Assembly (NCBI GenBank): GCA_026398575.1
Contig: JAPLSP010000690.1
Location: 1 to 21,184, forward strand
Reading direction: 5' to 3'
Length of the DNA stretch: 21,184 nucleotides
From: Candidatus Sumerlaeota bacterium
Lineage (GTDB): Bacteria > Sumerlaeota > Sumerlaeia > JADFCT01
Part shown: positions 6,382-14,200 of the stretch, piece after piece
Layout of the letters: each line of letters begins with the position of its first letter
How positions within the stretch are numbered: the stretch's first letter is position 1
Position numbers and translations under genes: made by a program
Notes under the pieces: generated by a model
Database searches by the model: none
What the model was told of the DNA's origin: nothing
What the model saw: only the letters and a program-made list of their open reading frames with translations

Positions 6382-6885
6382 CTATTTGCCGATCATTTTT
6401 AGATGCTTGCAGGTTAGCAGGGCGATGAGCTGGCCTTCGCCCAAGGCAAGCCGCGCGCCGAATCGAATGATCGCCAGGCCACACTTCTTCAGATTGACGT
6501 TCGCATTGCTCTTCGCGCTGATCGCTGCCGCAATGGCTTCTTCAAAATCAGGATTATGCCCGACGATCATCGCCGGCCCGGTCTTGGCATGTTCGCGCGC
6601 CGCTTCGATGATGCTCGCCGGCGAGGCGCCCGCTTCCAGGCGTTCCAGCGCTTTTACGATTTTTAGCTGGCCCAATTCCCTGGCGACGATTTCCGCTGTT
6701 TGGAGCGCTCGTGGATACGGACTGGAAAGGATGGCCTCGAATTTTTCCGCCAGCCGCCGGATTCCGCGGGCCGCTTCCTTCGTTTCCGCAATGCCTTCTT
6801 CGTTCAGATAGCGGTCCGCGTCGCGGGCGGCGCCCGGCGCGCCCACTTCCACCGCTGTCGCATGACGCAATAGATATAGGTCCAT
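6382..6885 (-). CDS. sixA: Phosphohistidine phosphatase SixA-type, histidine phosphatase family
   Basis: SixA removes phosphate from phosphohistidine, classically on the HPt domain of histidine kinases, in the cytoplasm. Start chosen at ATG 6885 (MDLYLLRHATAVE), where AGAGGGAG sits 9 nt upstream; an ATG two codons earlier abuts that site and is too close. The 167-residue product shows LLRHATA with the presumed catalytic His8, SSPYPRALQTAEIV (54-67, including Arg59) and VGHNPDFEEAI (108-118) with the second histidine. Length and motif order fit SixA rather than phosphoglycerate mutase. A TPR gene lies upstream and tsaE downstream beyond the repeat array, all on minus. The substrate is unknown; no histidine kinase or PTS gene is visible here. 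Confidence 0.88.
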   Translation of the reverse strand: MDLYLLRHATAVEVGAPGAARDADRYLNEEGIAETKEAARGIRRLAEKFEAILSSPYPRALQTAEIVARELGQLKIVKALERLEAGASPASIIEAAREHAKTGPAMIVGHNPDFEEAIAAAISAKSNANVNLKKCGLAIIRFGARLALGEGQLIALLTCKHLKMIGK

Positions 6886-6970
6886 GGCATTCATCTCCCT
6901 CTGTACTGCGATAGCCAACAATCCATAAACTATTTTCAAATTTCCAATATTGATGCGGAATCAGTGGTTC

Positions 6971-7012
6971 ATTTTCAATTTCTCATTTCTCATTTTTCAT
7001 TTTACATTTAGG
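6971..7012. repeat. Six-copy heptamer array (ATTTCTC type)
   Basis: ATTTTCA, ATTTCTC, ATTTCTC, ATTTTTC, ATTTTAC and ATTTAGG follow in exact 7-bp register. The array overlaps the last codons and stop of the TPR gene and lies upstream of sixA. On the minus strand the units read GAGAAAT, close in form to the GTGAACT heptamers at 3985-4019. Confidence 0.65.
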
Positions 7013-8130
7013 CGCTCAGCCCATTCCCGCAATGCAGGCGTGAACATCTCCAGCGTGTCCACCATGTAATGCTCGAAGGCATATTGGAACCAGCGCATGG
7101 CTTCGAACCGTCGGCCTTCGGCCAAATCGCACAAGCCCAGGTAGTAAAACTTATGATAGGACTCCGGGCCTTCCTGCTGGATGCTTTGCAGGATCGCGCG
7201 CGCCTCTTCGCAGCGGCCAAGACGAATCAGCGCCTGCGCGCGCAGCGCCTGCGCAGCCGGATTGAAGCCGATCTTTGCCTGGAGTTCGCGAACCTCGCGG
7301 CGGGTTGCCTTGCGCCGGAGCCATAGTTGACGCCGGATCATATCGCGGCGGTCCAGACGCAGCGCCAGCGCCAGCGCCTTTTCCGCCTCGGAAAAGCATT
7401 CGGCTTCCAGCGCTGCGTATCCGCGCGCGAACTGGCAGTCGGAATCCTTGGGATATAGCCCGGCCAGCCGGCGCGCCGCCTGCAAGGCGTCCATGCTTTT
7501 TTTTGCTTTCAGCGCGCGCAGGCATTCGCTCATCAAACGCCGCCGGCTCGATTTGGGGGTGGCGGCCGCCGCAGGCTCGGCAGGGGAGGAGGCGTTTGCC
7601 GCGGAAGGCTCCGCTACGCCTGCCGCGTTCTTTGCCGACGAATCGGCCAGCCGCTCGGATTCGAGCGTTGCCACAAATCGGACAAGGAAGTCCATGTTGG
7701 CGCAGAAAAAAGCCTTCCATTCCGCTACCGCCGTTTGCCGCGCGCCGGCCATATACCTTGCCAGGGCGCGCAAACAGATTGCCGCGTAGTTCTCTTCCTG
7801 CCGGGAAATGACTTCGGAAAAGCCTTCCTGCGCGCGGTCTAATTCGCCCGCGTCCAGCTGCGACAGCGCCAGAAAATAGCGCGCGGGCAGGCTGTCGGGA
7901 GCGAGTGCGAGAGCGCGCTCGCAGGCCTGGCGCGCCGCCTGCAAATCATTGCGCGCCTGATGGCAGCGCGCCAGCCGCAAGGGGAGCCGGCAATCCGGCA
8001 GGTCCCGCGCGGCGCGTTCATAAAACAGGGCGGCCTGCGGCAAATCGCCCTGGATTGCCAGCCGGTCCGCCTTCGTCCACGCGCGCGCGGCCGTCATTGC
8101 GTCTGCATCTTTTTCTGCTTTGCATTCCAT
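6997..8130 (-). CDS. Tetratricopeptide-repeat protein
   Basis: A 377-residue protein rich in Ala, Arg and Leu with several TPR-like helical pairs. Clear examples are ADRLAIQGDLPQAALFYERA, ACERALALAPDSLPARYFLA and LDAGELDRAQEGFSEVI in the N-terminal half. ARGYAALEAECFSEAEKALALA and IRLGRCEEARAIL follow in the C-terminal half. An Ala/Ser/Pro-rich linker (about 170-198) separates two blocks. There is no signal peptide or enzyme domain, so it is probably a cytoplasmic scaffold; partners are unknown. ATG 8130 (MECKAEKD) has no good ribosome binding site, and ATG 8097 (MTAARAWTK) is an equally plausible start. Its last codons lie in a heptamer repeat. It diverges from the GT2 gene at 8232. Confidence 0.82.
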   Translation of the reverse strand: MECKAEKDADAMTAARAWTKADRLAIQGDLPQAALFYERAARDLPDCRLPLRLARCHQARNDLQAARQACERALALAPDSLPARYFLALSQLDAGELDRAQEGFSEVISRQEENYAAICLRALARYMAGARQTAVAEWKAFFCANMDFLVRFVATLESERLADSSAKNAAGVAEPSAANASSPAEPAAAATPKSSRRRLMSECLRALKAKKSMDALQAARRLAGLYPKDSDCQFARGYAALEAECFSEAEKALALALRLDRRDMIRRQLWLRRKATRREVRELQAKIGFNPAAQALRAQALIRLGRCEEARAILQSIQQEGPESYHKFYYLGLCDLAEGRRFEAMRWFQYAFEHYMVDTLEMFTPALREWAERLNVK

Positions 8131-8135
8131 AAGCG

Positions 8136-8165
8136 TTGACTAGCCCCCAACTCCGCCGGTATAAG
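8136..8165 (+). promoter_or_regulatory. Sigma70-like promoter for the GT2 gene
   Basis: TTGACT (8136-8141) and TATAAG (8160-8165) lie 18 bp apart in the 101-bp divergent gap. Transcription would start near 8172, about 60 nt before the ATG at 8232. Predicted by eye. Confidence 0.5.
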
Positions 8166-8231
8166 GCCTGCGATTTCGCGCAACGAAAGGAACGCTAGCG
8201 CGGCATTTCGCCGAGGCGCAATTCTTTTTCC

Positions 8232-8990
8232 ATGACCAGTCCGCTTTCATCTCCGTCGCCGGCGCCGCATCTGTCGGTCATCGTTCCCGCCTATAATGAA
8301 GCGGAGCGGATCGCTCCCACGATGCGAAGCATCGAGCAGTATTTGCGCGCGCAGGATTTCACCTTTGAAGCGTTGCTGGTGGATGACGGCAGCAGCGACG
8401 CGACGGTTGGGGTCGCCCGCGCCGCCTGGCGCGGCGGCGATCTGCGGATTGTGCTTCAGGAGACCAATCAGGGCAAAGGCGCGGCGATCCGCCGGGGAAT
8501 GAGCGAGGCGCGCGGGGAATGGCGCCTGTTCACAGACGCCGATAACTCGACGCCGATCGAAGAACTGGACAAGTTCTGGCCTTGGACGCGCGAGGGATAC
8601 AGCGTCCTGGCTGCTTCGCGGGCGTTGCCGCAATCGGCGCTCGAATCGCGGCAGCCTTTTTATCGCGAAGCGATGGGGCGATTTTTCAACCTGATGGTTC
8701 GCAGCCTGGCGCTCAGCGGCATCCATGACTCCCAATGCGGTTTCAAGATGTTTTCGCGCGCCGCCGCCGAGGCCATTTTCCCCCGGATGCAGCTGCGCGG
8801 ATGGGCGTTCGACGTCGAATGCCTGATGCTGGCGCGCGGGCTGGGATTCCGCATCGTGGAAATCCCGGTTCGATGGATCAACAGCCCCGCCACCCGCGTC
8901 AGCGCGGTAAGCGATTCGTTGCGAATGGCAGGAGACTTGTGGCGGCTGCGGCGCCTCTATGGGAAAGACGCCAGAAACATAGCAAAATAG
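8232..8990 (+). CDS. GT2 glycosyltransferase, dolichyl/polyprenyl-phosphate glucosyltransferase-like
   Basis: A 252-residue GT-A glycosyltransferase without membrane spans. Motifs: LSVIVPAYNEAERI (14-27), LLVDDGSSDATV (48-59), NQGKGAAIRRGM (79-90), TDADNSTPIEELDKF (101-115, the DxD region), HDSQCGFKMFSRAAAEAIFP (from about 167) and GWAFDVECL. The spread and the SQCGFK..SR segment are those of the DPM1/ALG5-like subgroup, which moves hexose from UDP-Glc or GDP-Man to a polyprenyl phosphate on the cytoplasmic membrane face (family knowledge). The donor here is unproven. The ribosome binding site before ATG 8232 is weak. The gene is followed by a large inverted repeat array that may stop transcription. 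It seems a single-gene unit. Confidence 0.88.
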   Translation: MTSPLSSPSPAPHLSVIVPAYNEAERIAPTMRSIEQYLRAQDFTFEALLVDDGSSDATVGVARAAWRGGDLRIVLQETNQGKGAAIRRGMSEARGEWRLFTDADNSTPIEELDKFWPWTREGYSVLAASRALPQSALESRQPFYREAMGRFFNLMVRSLALSGIHDSQCGFKMFSRAAAEAIFPRMQLRGWAFDVECLMLARGLGFRIVEIPVRWINSPATRVSAVSDSLRMAGDLWRLRRLYGKDARNIAK

Positions 8991-9004
8991 CCAGGCGTAA
9001 AGAC

Positions 9005-9148
9005 AACGGACCAACACGGACCAACACGGACTGACACGGACTGCCACGGACCAACACGGACTAACACGGACTGGCACAAAGTGGTCCGTGTCCGTCCGTG
9101 TTGGTCCGTGTAAGTCCATGCCAGTCCGTGCCAGTCCGTGTTCGTCCA
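9005..9148. repeat. 10-bp CACGGAC repeat array folded into an inverted repeat
   Basis: From 9005 to about 9077, CACGGAC plus three variable bases repeats every 10 bp. From about 9082 the same unit continues in reverse complement (GTCCGTG) at the same 10-bp period to about 9148. CGGA occurs at 9007, 9017, 9027, 9037, 9047, 9057 and 9067, and TCCGTG or a variant at 9085, 9095, 9105, 9115, 9125 and 9135. The two arms could form a stem of roughly 60 bp. It lies downstream of the GT2 gene and occupies about half of the 306-bp gap 8991-9296. Confidence 0.85.
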
Positions 9149-9200
9149 AGCCTCTGATTTTGGTTGAGGCGCCGGGGCGGGCCGAACCATACTTTTACTT

Positions 9201-9260
9201 GCGCGTCGAGAGACGCGAAAGGCATGGAGCGTTAGAACGCGAGAGGCATGGGGCGTTCTC
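9201..9260. repeat. Palindrome-plus-spacer repeat before ilvE
   Basis: CGCGTC-GAGA-GACGCG (9202-9217), then spacer AAAGGCATGGA, then GCGTT-AG-AACGC (9229-9240), then spacer GAGAGGCATGGG, then a half palindrome GCGTT (9253-9257). The spacer is nearly constant (AGGCATGG) while the palindrome arms change on both sides together. It lies about 40-95 bp upstream of the ilvE start. Confidence 0.7.
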
Positions 9261-9296
9261 CAGCGATTGACGACTCTCAAGAATGAGGCCAGTTTT

Positions 9297-10241
9297 ATGA
9301 GGATCTTCATTGACGGCAAATTCTACGACAAAGACAAAGCGAAGATCAGCGTCTTTGACCACGGCTTGCTTTATGGCGACGGCGTTTTCGAGGGGATTCG
9401 CGTCTATAATGGATGCATCTTCCGCTGGAAGGACCATCTGGAGCGCCTCTTCGATTCGGCCAAGTTCATCATGCTCGATATCCCGATGACGCGCGAAGAG
9501 CTGACCGACGCGACCATCCGCACGTGCCAGGTCAACGGCCTGAGCAATGGCTATATACGGCTCGTCGTCACGCGCGGCGAAGGCGATCTGGGCCTGTCGC
9601 CCTGGCTGTGCAAGAAAGCCTCCGTCATCATCATCGCCAGCACGATCCAGCTATATCCGCCGGAGTATTACGAGAAGGGATTGAGCATCATCACGGTTCC
9701 GACGCATCGCAATCACTTCGAATCGCTGAACCCGCGCGTCAAGTCGCTCAACTATCTCAACAACATCCTGGCCAAGATCGAAGCGCGCCAGGCCGGCGTG
9801 ATGGAGGCCCTGCTCTTGAGCCAGGACGGCTACGTCAATGAATGCACGGGCGACAATATTTTTATCATCAAGAATCGCGCGCTCTACACGCCGCCCGTCA
9901 CTGCCGGCATCCTGAAAGGCGTCACGCGCCAGTGCGTCATGGAATGCGCGGAGGCGGCGGGCTATGAGGTCCGCGAGCAGGTGTTCACGCGCTTCGAGAT
10001 TTATACTGCCGATGAATGTTTCCTGACGGGAACGGCGGCCGAGGCGATTCCGGTTGTCAAGGTGGATTCGCGTTCCATCGGCGACGGCAAGCCCGGCCCG
10101 ATTACGAAAGAATTGATCGAACGATTCCGAGCGCATACCGGCATTGACGGAGTGATGATTCCGCAGGCTCGAAGCGCGAAGAGCGCAAAAACCGGATCGA
10201 GCGGGAAATCATCCGCCCAGGCCAAACGCCCGAAGCGTTGA
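9297..10241 (+). CDS. ilvE: Branched-chain amino acid aminotransferase (class IV, PLP)
   Basis: Transfers the amino group between glutamate and branched-chain 2-oxo acids, the last step of Val/Leu/Ile synthesis, using PLP in the cytoplasm. The frame opens at 9267, but ATG 9297 (MRIFIDGKFYDKD) has GAGG 8 nt upstream and aligns with the family start; product 314 residues. Fold-type IV features: LLYGDGVFEGIRVYNG (24-39), the PLP lysine Lys149 in NPRVKSLNYLNN, and ECTGDNIFIIKN with the following VTAGILKGVTRQ. The VFEGIRVY and LTGTAAEAIPV segments favour BCAT over D-amino acid transaminase or aminodeoxychorismate lyase, though class IV substrate range cannot be fixed from sequence. The last 26 residues are a Ser/Lys/Ala-rich tail absent from typical members. 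mcsB begins 12 bp after the stop, so the two are probably co-transcribed. Confidence 0.87.
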   Translation: MRIFIDGKFYDKDKAKISVFDHGLLYGDGVFEGIRVYNGCIFRWKDHLERLFDSAKFIMLDIPMTREELTDATIRTCQVNGLSNGYIRLVVTRGEGDLGLSPWLCKKASVIIIASTIQLYPPEYYEKGLSIITVPTHRNHFESLNPRVKSLNYLNNILAKIEARQAGVMEALLLSQDGYVNECTGDNIFIIKNRALYTPPVTAGILKGVTRQCVMECAEAAGYEVREQVFTRFEIYTADECFLTGTAAEAIPVVKVDSRSIGDGKPGPITKELIERFRAHTGIDGVMIPQARSAKSAKTGSSGKSSAQAKRPKR

Positions 10242-10253
10242 GATGAGGCAAGC

Positions 10254-11318
10254 ATGGACAGTTCACTTTTAGATATGGCGGATCAATGGCTGTCGGGCGA
10301 AGGGGCGTTGGTTTCGACGGTGGTTTCGTGCCGCACCCGATTCGCGCGGAATCTGCAGGGGCTGCCGTTTCCACCGCGCGCCAGAAACATCGCCCTGAAG
10401 CACGTGGCCGACGCCGTACGCGCGGCGGTCGAGCATAATTCTTTTTTTCATGGAATGCGCCAGATACTGCTCGATGGATTCAGCGAAAACGATCGCCGCC
10501 ATCTGCGCGAAAGCCAGATTATCAGCCAGGAAATGGAACGCGGCGGCGACTACCGGATGGTCTATTTCGGCGGATCGCCGTTCACGGCGTTCATGGTCAA
10601 CGAAGAAGATCACCTGCGCATTTTCATCCTGATGCCCGGGCTTCAAATTCAAAGAGCCTTGGAGCGCCTCATTGAAACCGAGGCGCATCTGGCCGAGCGG
10701 CTGGATTTTGCTTTCTCCGAACAATTGGGATACCTGACGGCCTGCCCGACCAACACGGGAACCGCCCTGCGGATTTCGGCGATGATGCACCTGCCGGCGC
10801 TGGCGGTGACGGAGCAAATCGAAAAGGCGCTTGAATCCATTCCTTCGCGCGGAATGGCGGTGCGCGGCATCTATGGCGAAAATTCTCCGCACCTGGGCAA
10901 TTTCTATCAAATCTCAAACGAAACGACGCTTGGCATGTCCGAGCGCCAGATCGCCGACCGCTTGGATGACGTCATCGCGCAATTGGCCGACAAGGAACTC
11001 AGCGCGCGCGAAATGCTCTTCAGCGAAAAGCGGACGCTCATGGAAGACAAACTGTACCGCTCCCTGTCGCTGCTGGCCAGTTCGCGGATCATCAACACGC
11101 AGGAAGCCATCGAGAATCTGAGCGTTCTGCGCCTGGGCATTGACCGCGGCTTTCTGCCGGGATTGACGCACACGATTCTCAATCGCCTGATCGTCCGCGT
11201 TCAGCCAGGCCATTTGCAGCGGGAAAAAGGCATCAACCTGACCGCCGAAAACCGCGACATCGCCCGCGCCACACTCTTGCGCCACACCTTCGGCGACATG
11301 GCGCTGAACTCAAACTAA
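10254..11318 (+). CDS. mcsB: Protein arginine kinase McsB
   Basis: McsB is a phosphagen-kinase relative that phosphorylates arginines on proteins; in Bacillus this tags proteins for ClpCP and controls CtsR (established). The 354-residue product has the expected motifs: SCRTRFARNLQGLPFP (25-40), MVNEEDHLRI (114-123), LGYLTACPTNTGTALR (158-173) with Cys164 at the usual active-site cysteine, and QISNETTLGMSE. Length fits McsB and excludes longer creatine/arginine kinases. ATG 10254 has GAGG 6 nt upstream. No mcsA, ctsR or clpC is adjacent, unlike the Firmicutes operon; instead it follows ilvE by 12 bp. It is therefore an orphan by context, and its adaptor and targets are unknown. A large inverted repeat follows and may end transcription. 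Confidence 0.93.
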   Translation: MDSSLLDMADQWLSGEGALVSTVVSCRTRFARNLQGLPFPPRARNIALKHVADAVRAAVEHNSFFHGMRQILLDGFSENDRRHLRESQIISQEMERGGDYRMVYFGGSPFTAFMVNEEDHLRIFILMPGLQIQRALERLIETEAHLAERLDFAFSEQLGYLTACPTNTGTALRISAMMHLPALAVTEQIEKALESIPSRGMAVRGIYGENSPHLGNFYQISNETTLGMSERQIADRLDDVIAQLADKELSAREMLFSEKRTLMEDKLYRSLSLLASSRIINTQEAIENLSVLRLGIDRGFLPGLTHTILNRLIVRVQPGHLQREKGINLTAENRDIARATLLRHTFGDMALNSN

Positions 11319-11331
11319 ACATCCTCAAATT

Positions 11332-11665
11332 CATCCCCTACGGGGATCTGGAGTTTGGACGTTTGAGTCCCCCGAAGGGGGAAAACTATCATAGCCGTGG
11401 GTGAAGCGAAGCGAACCCACGGAAACAATGAGTGCGAAAGCAGGTCCCCGAAGGGGGCCAACACGGACTGAACGGCTTGCTACATTTCACTTACGCGTTT
11501 CGAATTGGCCAAGTAAGGGATTGCTCTTGCGACGGCGTTGGCCCCCTTCGGGGACCGATGATTCGTTTGCCTCTACCGTGGGTTCGCTTCGCTTCACCCA
11601 CGGCTATGATTGTAGTTCCCCTTCGGGGAAAAAATGTCCAAACTCCCGATCCCCTCCGGGGATGG
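11332..11665. repeat. About 334-bp nested inverted repeat element
   Basis: The left arm (11332-11464) and right arm (11538-11665) are near-identical reverse complements. Each holds in order a CCCC-N3-GGGG hairpin, GGAGTTTGGAC, a CCCCGAAGGGG hairpin, CATAGCCGTGGGTGAAGCG with its own inverted partner CGAACCCACGG, and GGTCCCCGAAGGGGGCCAAC. The 73-bp centre (11465-11537) is unique and non-coding. No transposase is encoded. It looks like a MITE or REP-type element and sits between the convergent ends of mcsB and rhaA. It accounts for most of the 427-bp gap 11319-11745; the rest shows nothing notable. Confidence 0.85.
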
Positions 11666-11745
11666 GATGCACGACAAGGCAAAACTGAGACACTACCAAA
11701 CCCCGGAAGTGATTACATCATTTCTGCTTGTGCGCCAGCGCATTC

Positions 11746-13029
11746 TTAAAACGGCAATGGCATCCGCTCGCTCAGCACGGACTGTTCGTATTTCTTGACG
11801 GCGCAAATCCATTCGCAGCCGACGGGGACGCCCTTCTTGAGGCAATAGTAATCCCAAACCGCCGAATAGGGCATTGTTTTGAGTTCTTCGAGATGCCCCA
11901 GGCGCGCCGTGAAATCGCCGTCGCGTTCGAGTTTGCGCAGTCTCGCCGTTGGCTCGAGCAGCGCGATCAGGAGCGCTTTGAGCATGTTGCGCGTGCCGAT
12001 GACCCACGCCGCGACGCGGTTGATGCTGGCGTCAAAGTAGTCGAGGCCGATGTGGACGCGCTTCAGGAATCCGCCGCGCACGATTTCCTCGGCGATGGCG
12101 CGCAGGTCGTCCGACAAAATGACGACGTGGTCGCTGTCCCAGCGCACGCCGCGGCTGACGTGCAGCAGGAGTTCGTCGAGATACAACAGCGCGGACGAGA
12201 ACTTGTCGGCGATGCCTTCGGTCGGGTGAAAGTGGCCGGCGTCGAAGCACAGCACCTTTTTGTTCTCAATGGCATAGCCCAGATAGAATTCATGCGATCC
12301 GACAACGTAGCTTTCCGAGCCGATGCCGAAGAGTTTGCTCTCGACGGCATCGAGATTATAGGCCGGGTTGATTTTCTCGGCGAACATTTCGTCGAGCGCG
12401 GCTTTCAGGCGTTCGCGCGGCGCCTTGCGGTCAACCGGCGTGTCTTTGTAGCCGTCCGGAATCCACACGTTGGTGACGCACGGCGTGCCGAGCGCCCTGC
12501 CGAAGGCCGCGCCGATCTTGCGGCAGGCCTGCCCGTGCTCGATCCAGAATTTGCGGATGCCCTTGTTTGCATGGGAGAGCGTGAAGCCGTCGGCCGCCAG
12601 CGGGTGCGAGAAATAGGACGGATTGAAGTCCATGCCGATCTTTTTGGATTTGGCCCAGTCAATCCAGCGCGAAAAATGTTTGGGCTGGAGTTCGTTGCGC
12701 TCGACGCGCTTTCTGCCCGTCTCGGCATAGAGCGCGTGCAGGTTCAGGCGGTGGCGTCCGGGAATGAGCGACAGCGCCATGTCCACGTCTGCGCGCAACT
12801 GATCCGGCGTACGGGCCTTGCCGGGATAATTTCCAGTCGCCTGGATTCCGCCGCCCGAGAGTTCGGCGTCGGGCGTCTCGAATCCGCCGACATCGTCGCC
12901 CTGCCAGCATTGCAGACTGATCGGAATGCCCGCCAGCGTGGCCAATGCCCTGTCGGTATTCACGCCGATGTCGCCATAGCGCTCTTGCGCCAGTTTGTAG
13001 TTTTTCTCGATCAGGGACGCTTTGATCAT
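11746..13029 (-). CDS. rhaA: L-rhamnose isomerase
   Basis: Converts L-rhamnose to L-rhamnulose, the first step of phosphorylative rhamnose use, with Mn2+ in a TIM barrel. The frame opens at 13161, but ATG 13029 has AAAGGAG 7 nt upstream and starts [19 protein letters not shown], matching the family start; 427 residues, close to E. coli RhaA. Strongly conserved segments include [49 protein letters not shown] and [10 protein letters not shown]. The metal and catalytic blocks are [34 protein letters not shown] and [20 protein letters not shown]. rhaB, rhaD and a transporter are not in the window, so the pathway must be completed elsewhere. It is convergent with mcsB across a large inverted repeat. 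Promiscuity toward other aldoses is known for some members. Confidence 0.96.
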   Translation of the reverse strand: MIKASLIEKNYKLAQERYGDIGVNTDRALATLAGIPISLQCWQGDDVGGFETPDAELSGGGIQATGNYPGKARTPDQLRADVDMALSLIPGRHRLNLHALYAETGRKRVERNELQPKHFSRWIDWAKSKKIGMDFNPSYFSHPLAADGFTLSHANKGIRKFWIEHGQACRKIGAAFGRALGTPCVTNVWIPDGYKDTPVDRKAPRERLKAALDEMFAEKINPAYNLDAVESKLFGIGSESYVVGSHEFYLGYAIENKKVLCFDAGHFHPTEGIADKFSSALLYLDELLLHVSRGVRWDSDHVVILSDDLRAIAEEIVRGGFLKRVHIGLDYFDASINRVAAWVIGTRNMLKALLIALLEPTARLRKLERDGDFTARLGHLEELKTMPYSAVWDYYCLKKGVPVGCEWICAVKKYEQSVLSERMPLPF

Positions 13030-13120
13030 GGAGATGCTCCTTTGAAAATGGGCGCGCCTTGGCGTCATAGGAACGGCGCGGCAAACGCCTTTGCGATCCA
13101 TAGTAATACTCAATGCCCGC

Positions 13121-13150
13121 ATTCTAGCGAAGGCATTCGGCCAAGTCGAA
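13121..13150 (-). promoter_or_regulatory. Possible rhaA promoter
   Basis: On minus, TTCGAC (13150-13145) and TAGAAT (13126-13121) are separated by 18 bp, about 95 bp before the rhaA ATG. The -10 box is good and the -35 is weak. Predicted by eye. Confidence 0.3.
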
Positions 13151-13165
13151 GAAAAAAGCACCGGT

Positions 13166-14194
13166 TTATGAATCAGCGGTTTCTAATATCCCGGATAAAA
13201 AAGGATTGGCGGCATCCAGCATCTCGACTTCGACGCCATACGCGGCTTGAAAGGCGCGCGTTGGGGGGCGTTTGATGCGCCATTTGATTTCAAAGGCGCG
13301 CAACCGGTCGCCTGTCTTAATGACCAAGTCCACTTCAGCCTGCGAGTGGGTGCGCCAAAAATAAAGATCGCTGGCGGCGCCTTGAAGCAGATTGTGCTTG
13401 GCAATTTCTGCGATCACCCAATTCTCCCACAAAGCGCCGATGTCGGGCCGGAGTTCATCCATCGAAAAGGTATTGAGCAGCGCATTACGGATGCCGGTGT
13501 CCCAAAAATAAATTTTCCTGCCCTTGGCGATTTCTTTCCGGGGATTTGTGCTATAGGCGGGCAGGCGGAAGACAACAAAAGTCTGTTCCAACAAATCCAG
13601 ATACCGCTCGACGGTTGCGCGAGTCATGCCAAGTTGAGTCCCCAGCTCGTTGAGGGAAACTTCGGCGCCCGTCTGATGCGCGAGCAGCATGAGCAGCCGT
13701 TTGATTGAATCGGGCGCCCTGACCAATCCATTTTGCAGAATATCCTTCCAGAGGTAGTCCGAGCTCAGGTTGCGCAGCAACGCGGACTTATCGGTTTCCA
13801 AAACTACTTCAGGATAGCAGCCATAGGCCATCGTCTCAAGCAGGCATATTCTAATCGGCGCGGCGAAGTGGCGCAATAAATCCGCTTTGGGAATCCAGTC
13901 ATGCCAGCCTTTGACGACCCGCGCAGCTTCCGGAAGCCGCTGAGCTTCGTCTATCACCAAGACATCCGGGGCGCCGAGATATTTCAAGGCGTCAGCGGGA
14001 GATTGAGTGGCGGCGGCCAGAAAGCGTTGTTTATCAATTTCCACATCGAAATTGAGAAAAAGCGCTTGCTGTCCGGCAAGAACGTGCTCGACGAGCGTTG
14101 TCTTGCCTACCTGTCGGGCGCCAAGGATTATCCCGATTTTTTTTCCAGACAAGATTTTGGAAAGCGACTGTTCGGCTATTCGTTTGATATACAT
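13166..14194 (-). CDS. AAA ATPase with DUF4143 domain, apparently missing an internal segment
   Basis: Proteins of this kind join an N-terminal P-loop ATPase (AAA_14) to a C-terminal DUF4143 domain; their role is unknown and they are often found in mobile or variable regions. Here are Walker [10 protein letters not shown] (25-33), Walker [15 protein letters not shown] (77-90), a winged-helix-like stretch ([32 protein letters not shown]) and the DUF4143 core [12 protein letters not shown]. Then comes [15 protein letters not shown]...AFEIKWR, a nuclease-like ExVD...ExK pattern. After Walker B the family normally continues into sensor strand GSSS-, a GR..-F..L- stretch and PLSF.E; here [25 protein letters not shown] jumps directly to the helical region. 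The product is 342 residues rather than the usual 380-400. I infer an in-frame loss of about 40-50 residues. It may be inactive. Confidence 0.82.
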   Translation of the reverse strand: MYIKRIAEQSLSKILSGKKIGIILGARQVGKTTLVEHVLAGQQALFLNFDVEIDKQRFLAAATQSPADALKYLGAPDVLVIDEAQRLPEAARVVKGWHDWIPKADLLRHFAAPIRICLLETMAYGCYPEVVLETDKSALLRNLSSDYLWKDILQNGLVRAPDSIKRLLMLLAHQTGAEVSLNELGTQLGMTRATVERYLDLLEQTFVVFRLPAYSTNPRKEIAKGRKIYFWDTGIRNALLNTFSMDELRPDIGALWENWVIAEIAKHNLLQGAASDLYFWRTHSQAEVDLVIKTGDRLRAFEIKWRIKRPPTRAFQAAYGVEVEMLDAANPFLSGILETADS

Positions 14195-14200
14195 AGGGGG

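Noticed and set aside
8247..9149. A 300-codon minus-strand frame across the GT2 gene and the CACGGAC array
   Set aside because: Half of it translates the 10-bp repeat into an arbitrary repeating peptide and the rest is antisense to GT2.
11728..13275. A 515-codon plus-strand frame opposite rhaA
   Set aside because: It is antisense to a fully conserved L-rhamnose isomerase and arises from the strong codon bias; no motif or ribosome site.
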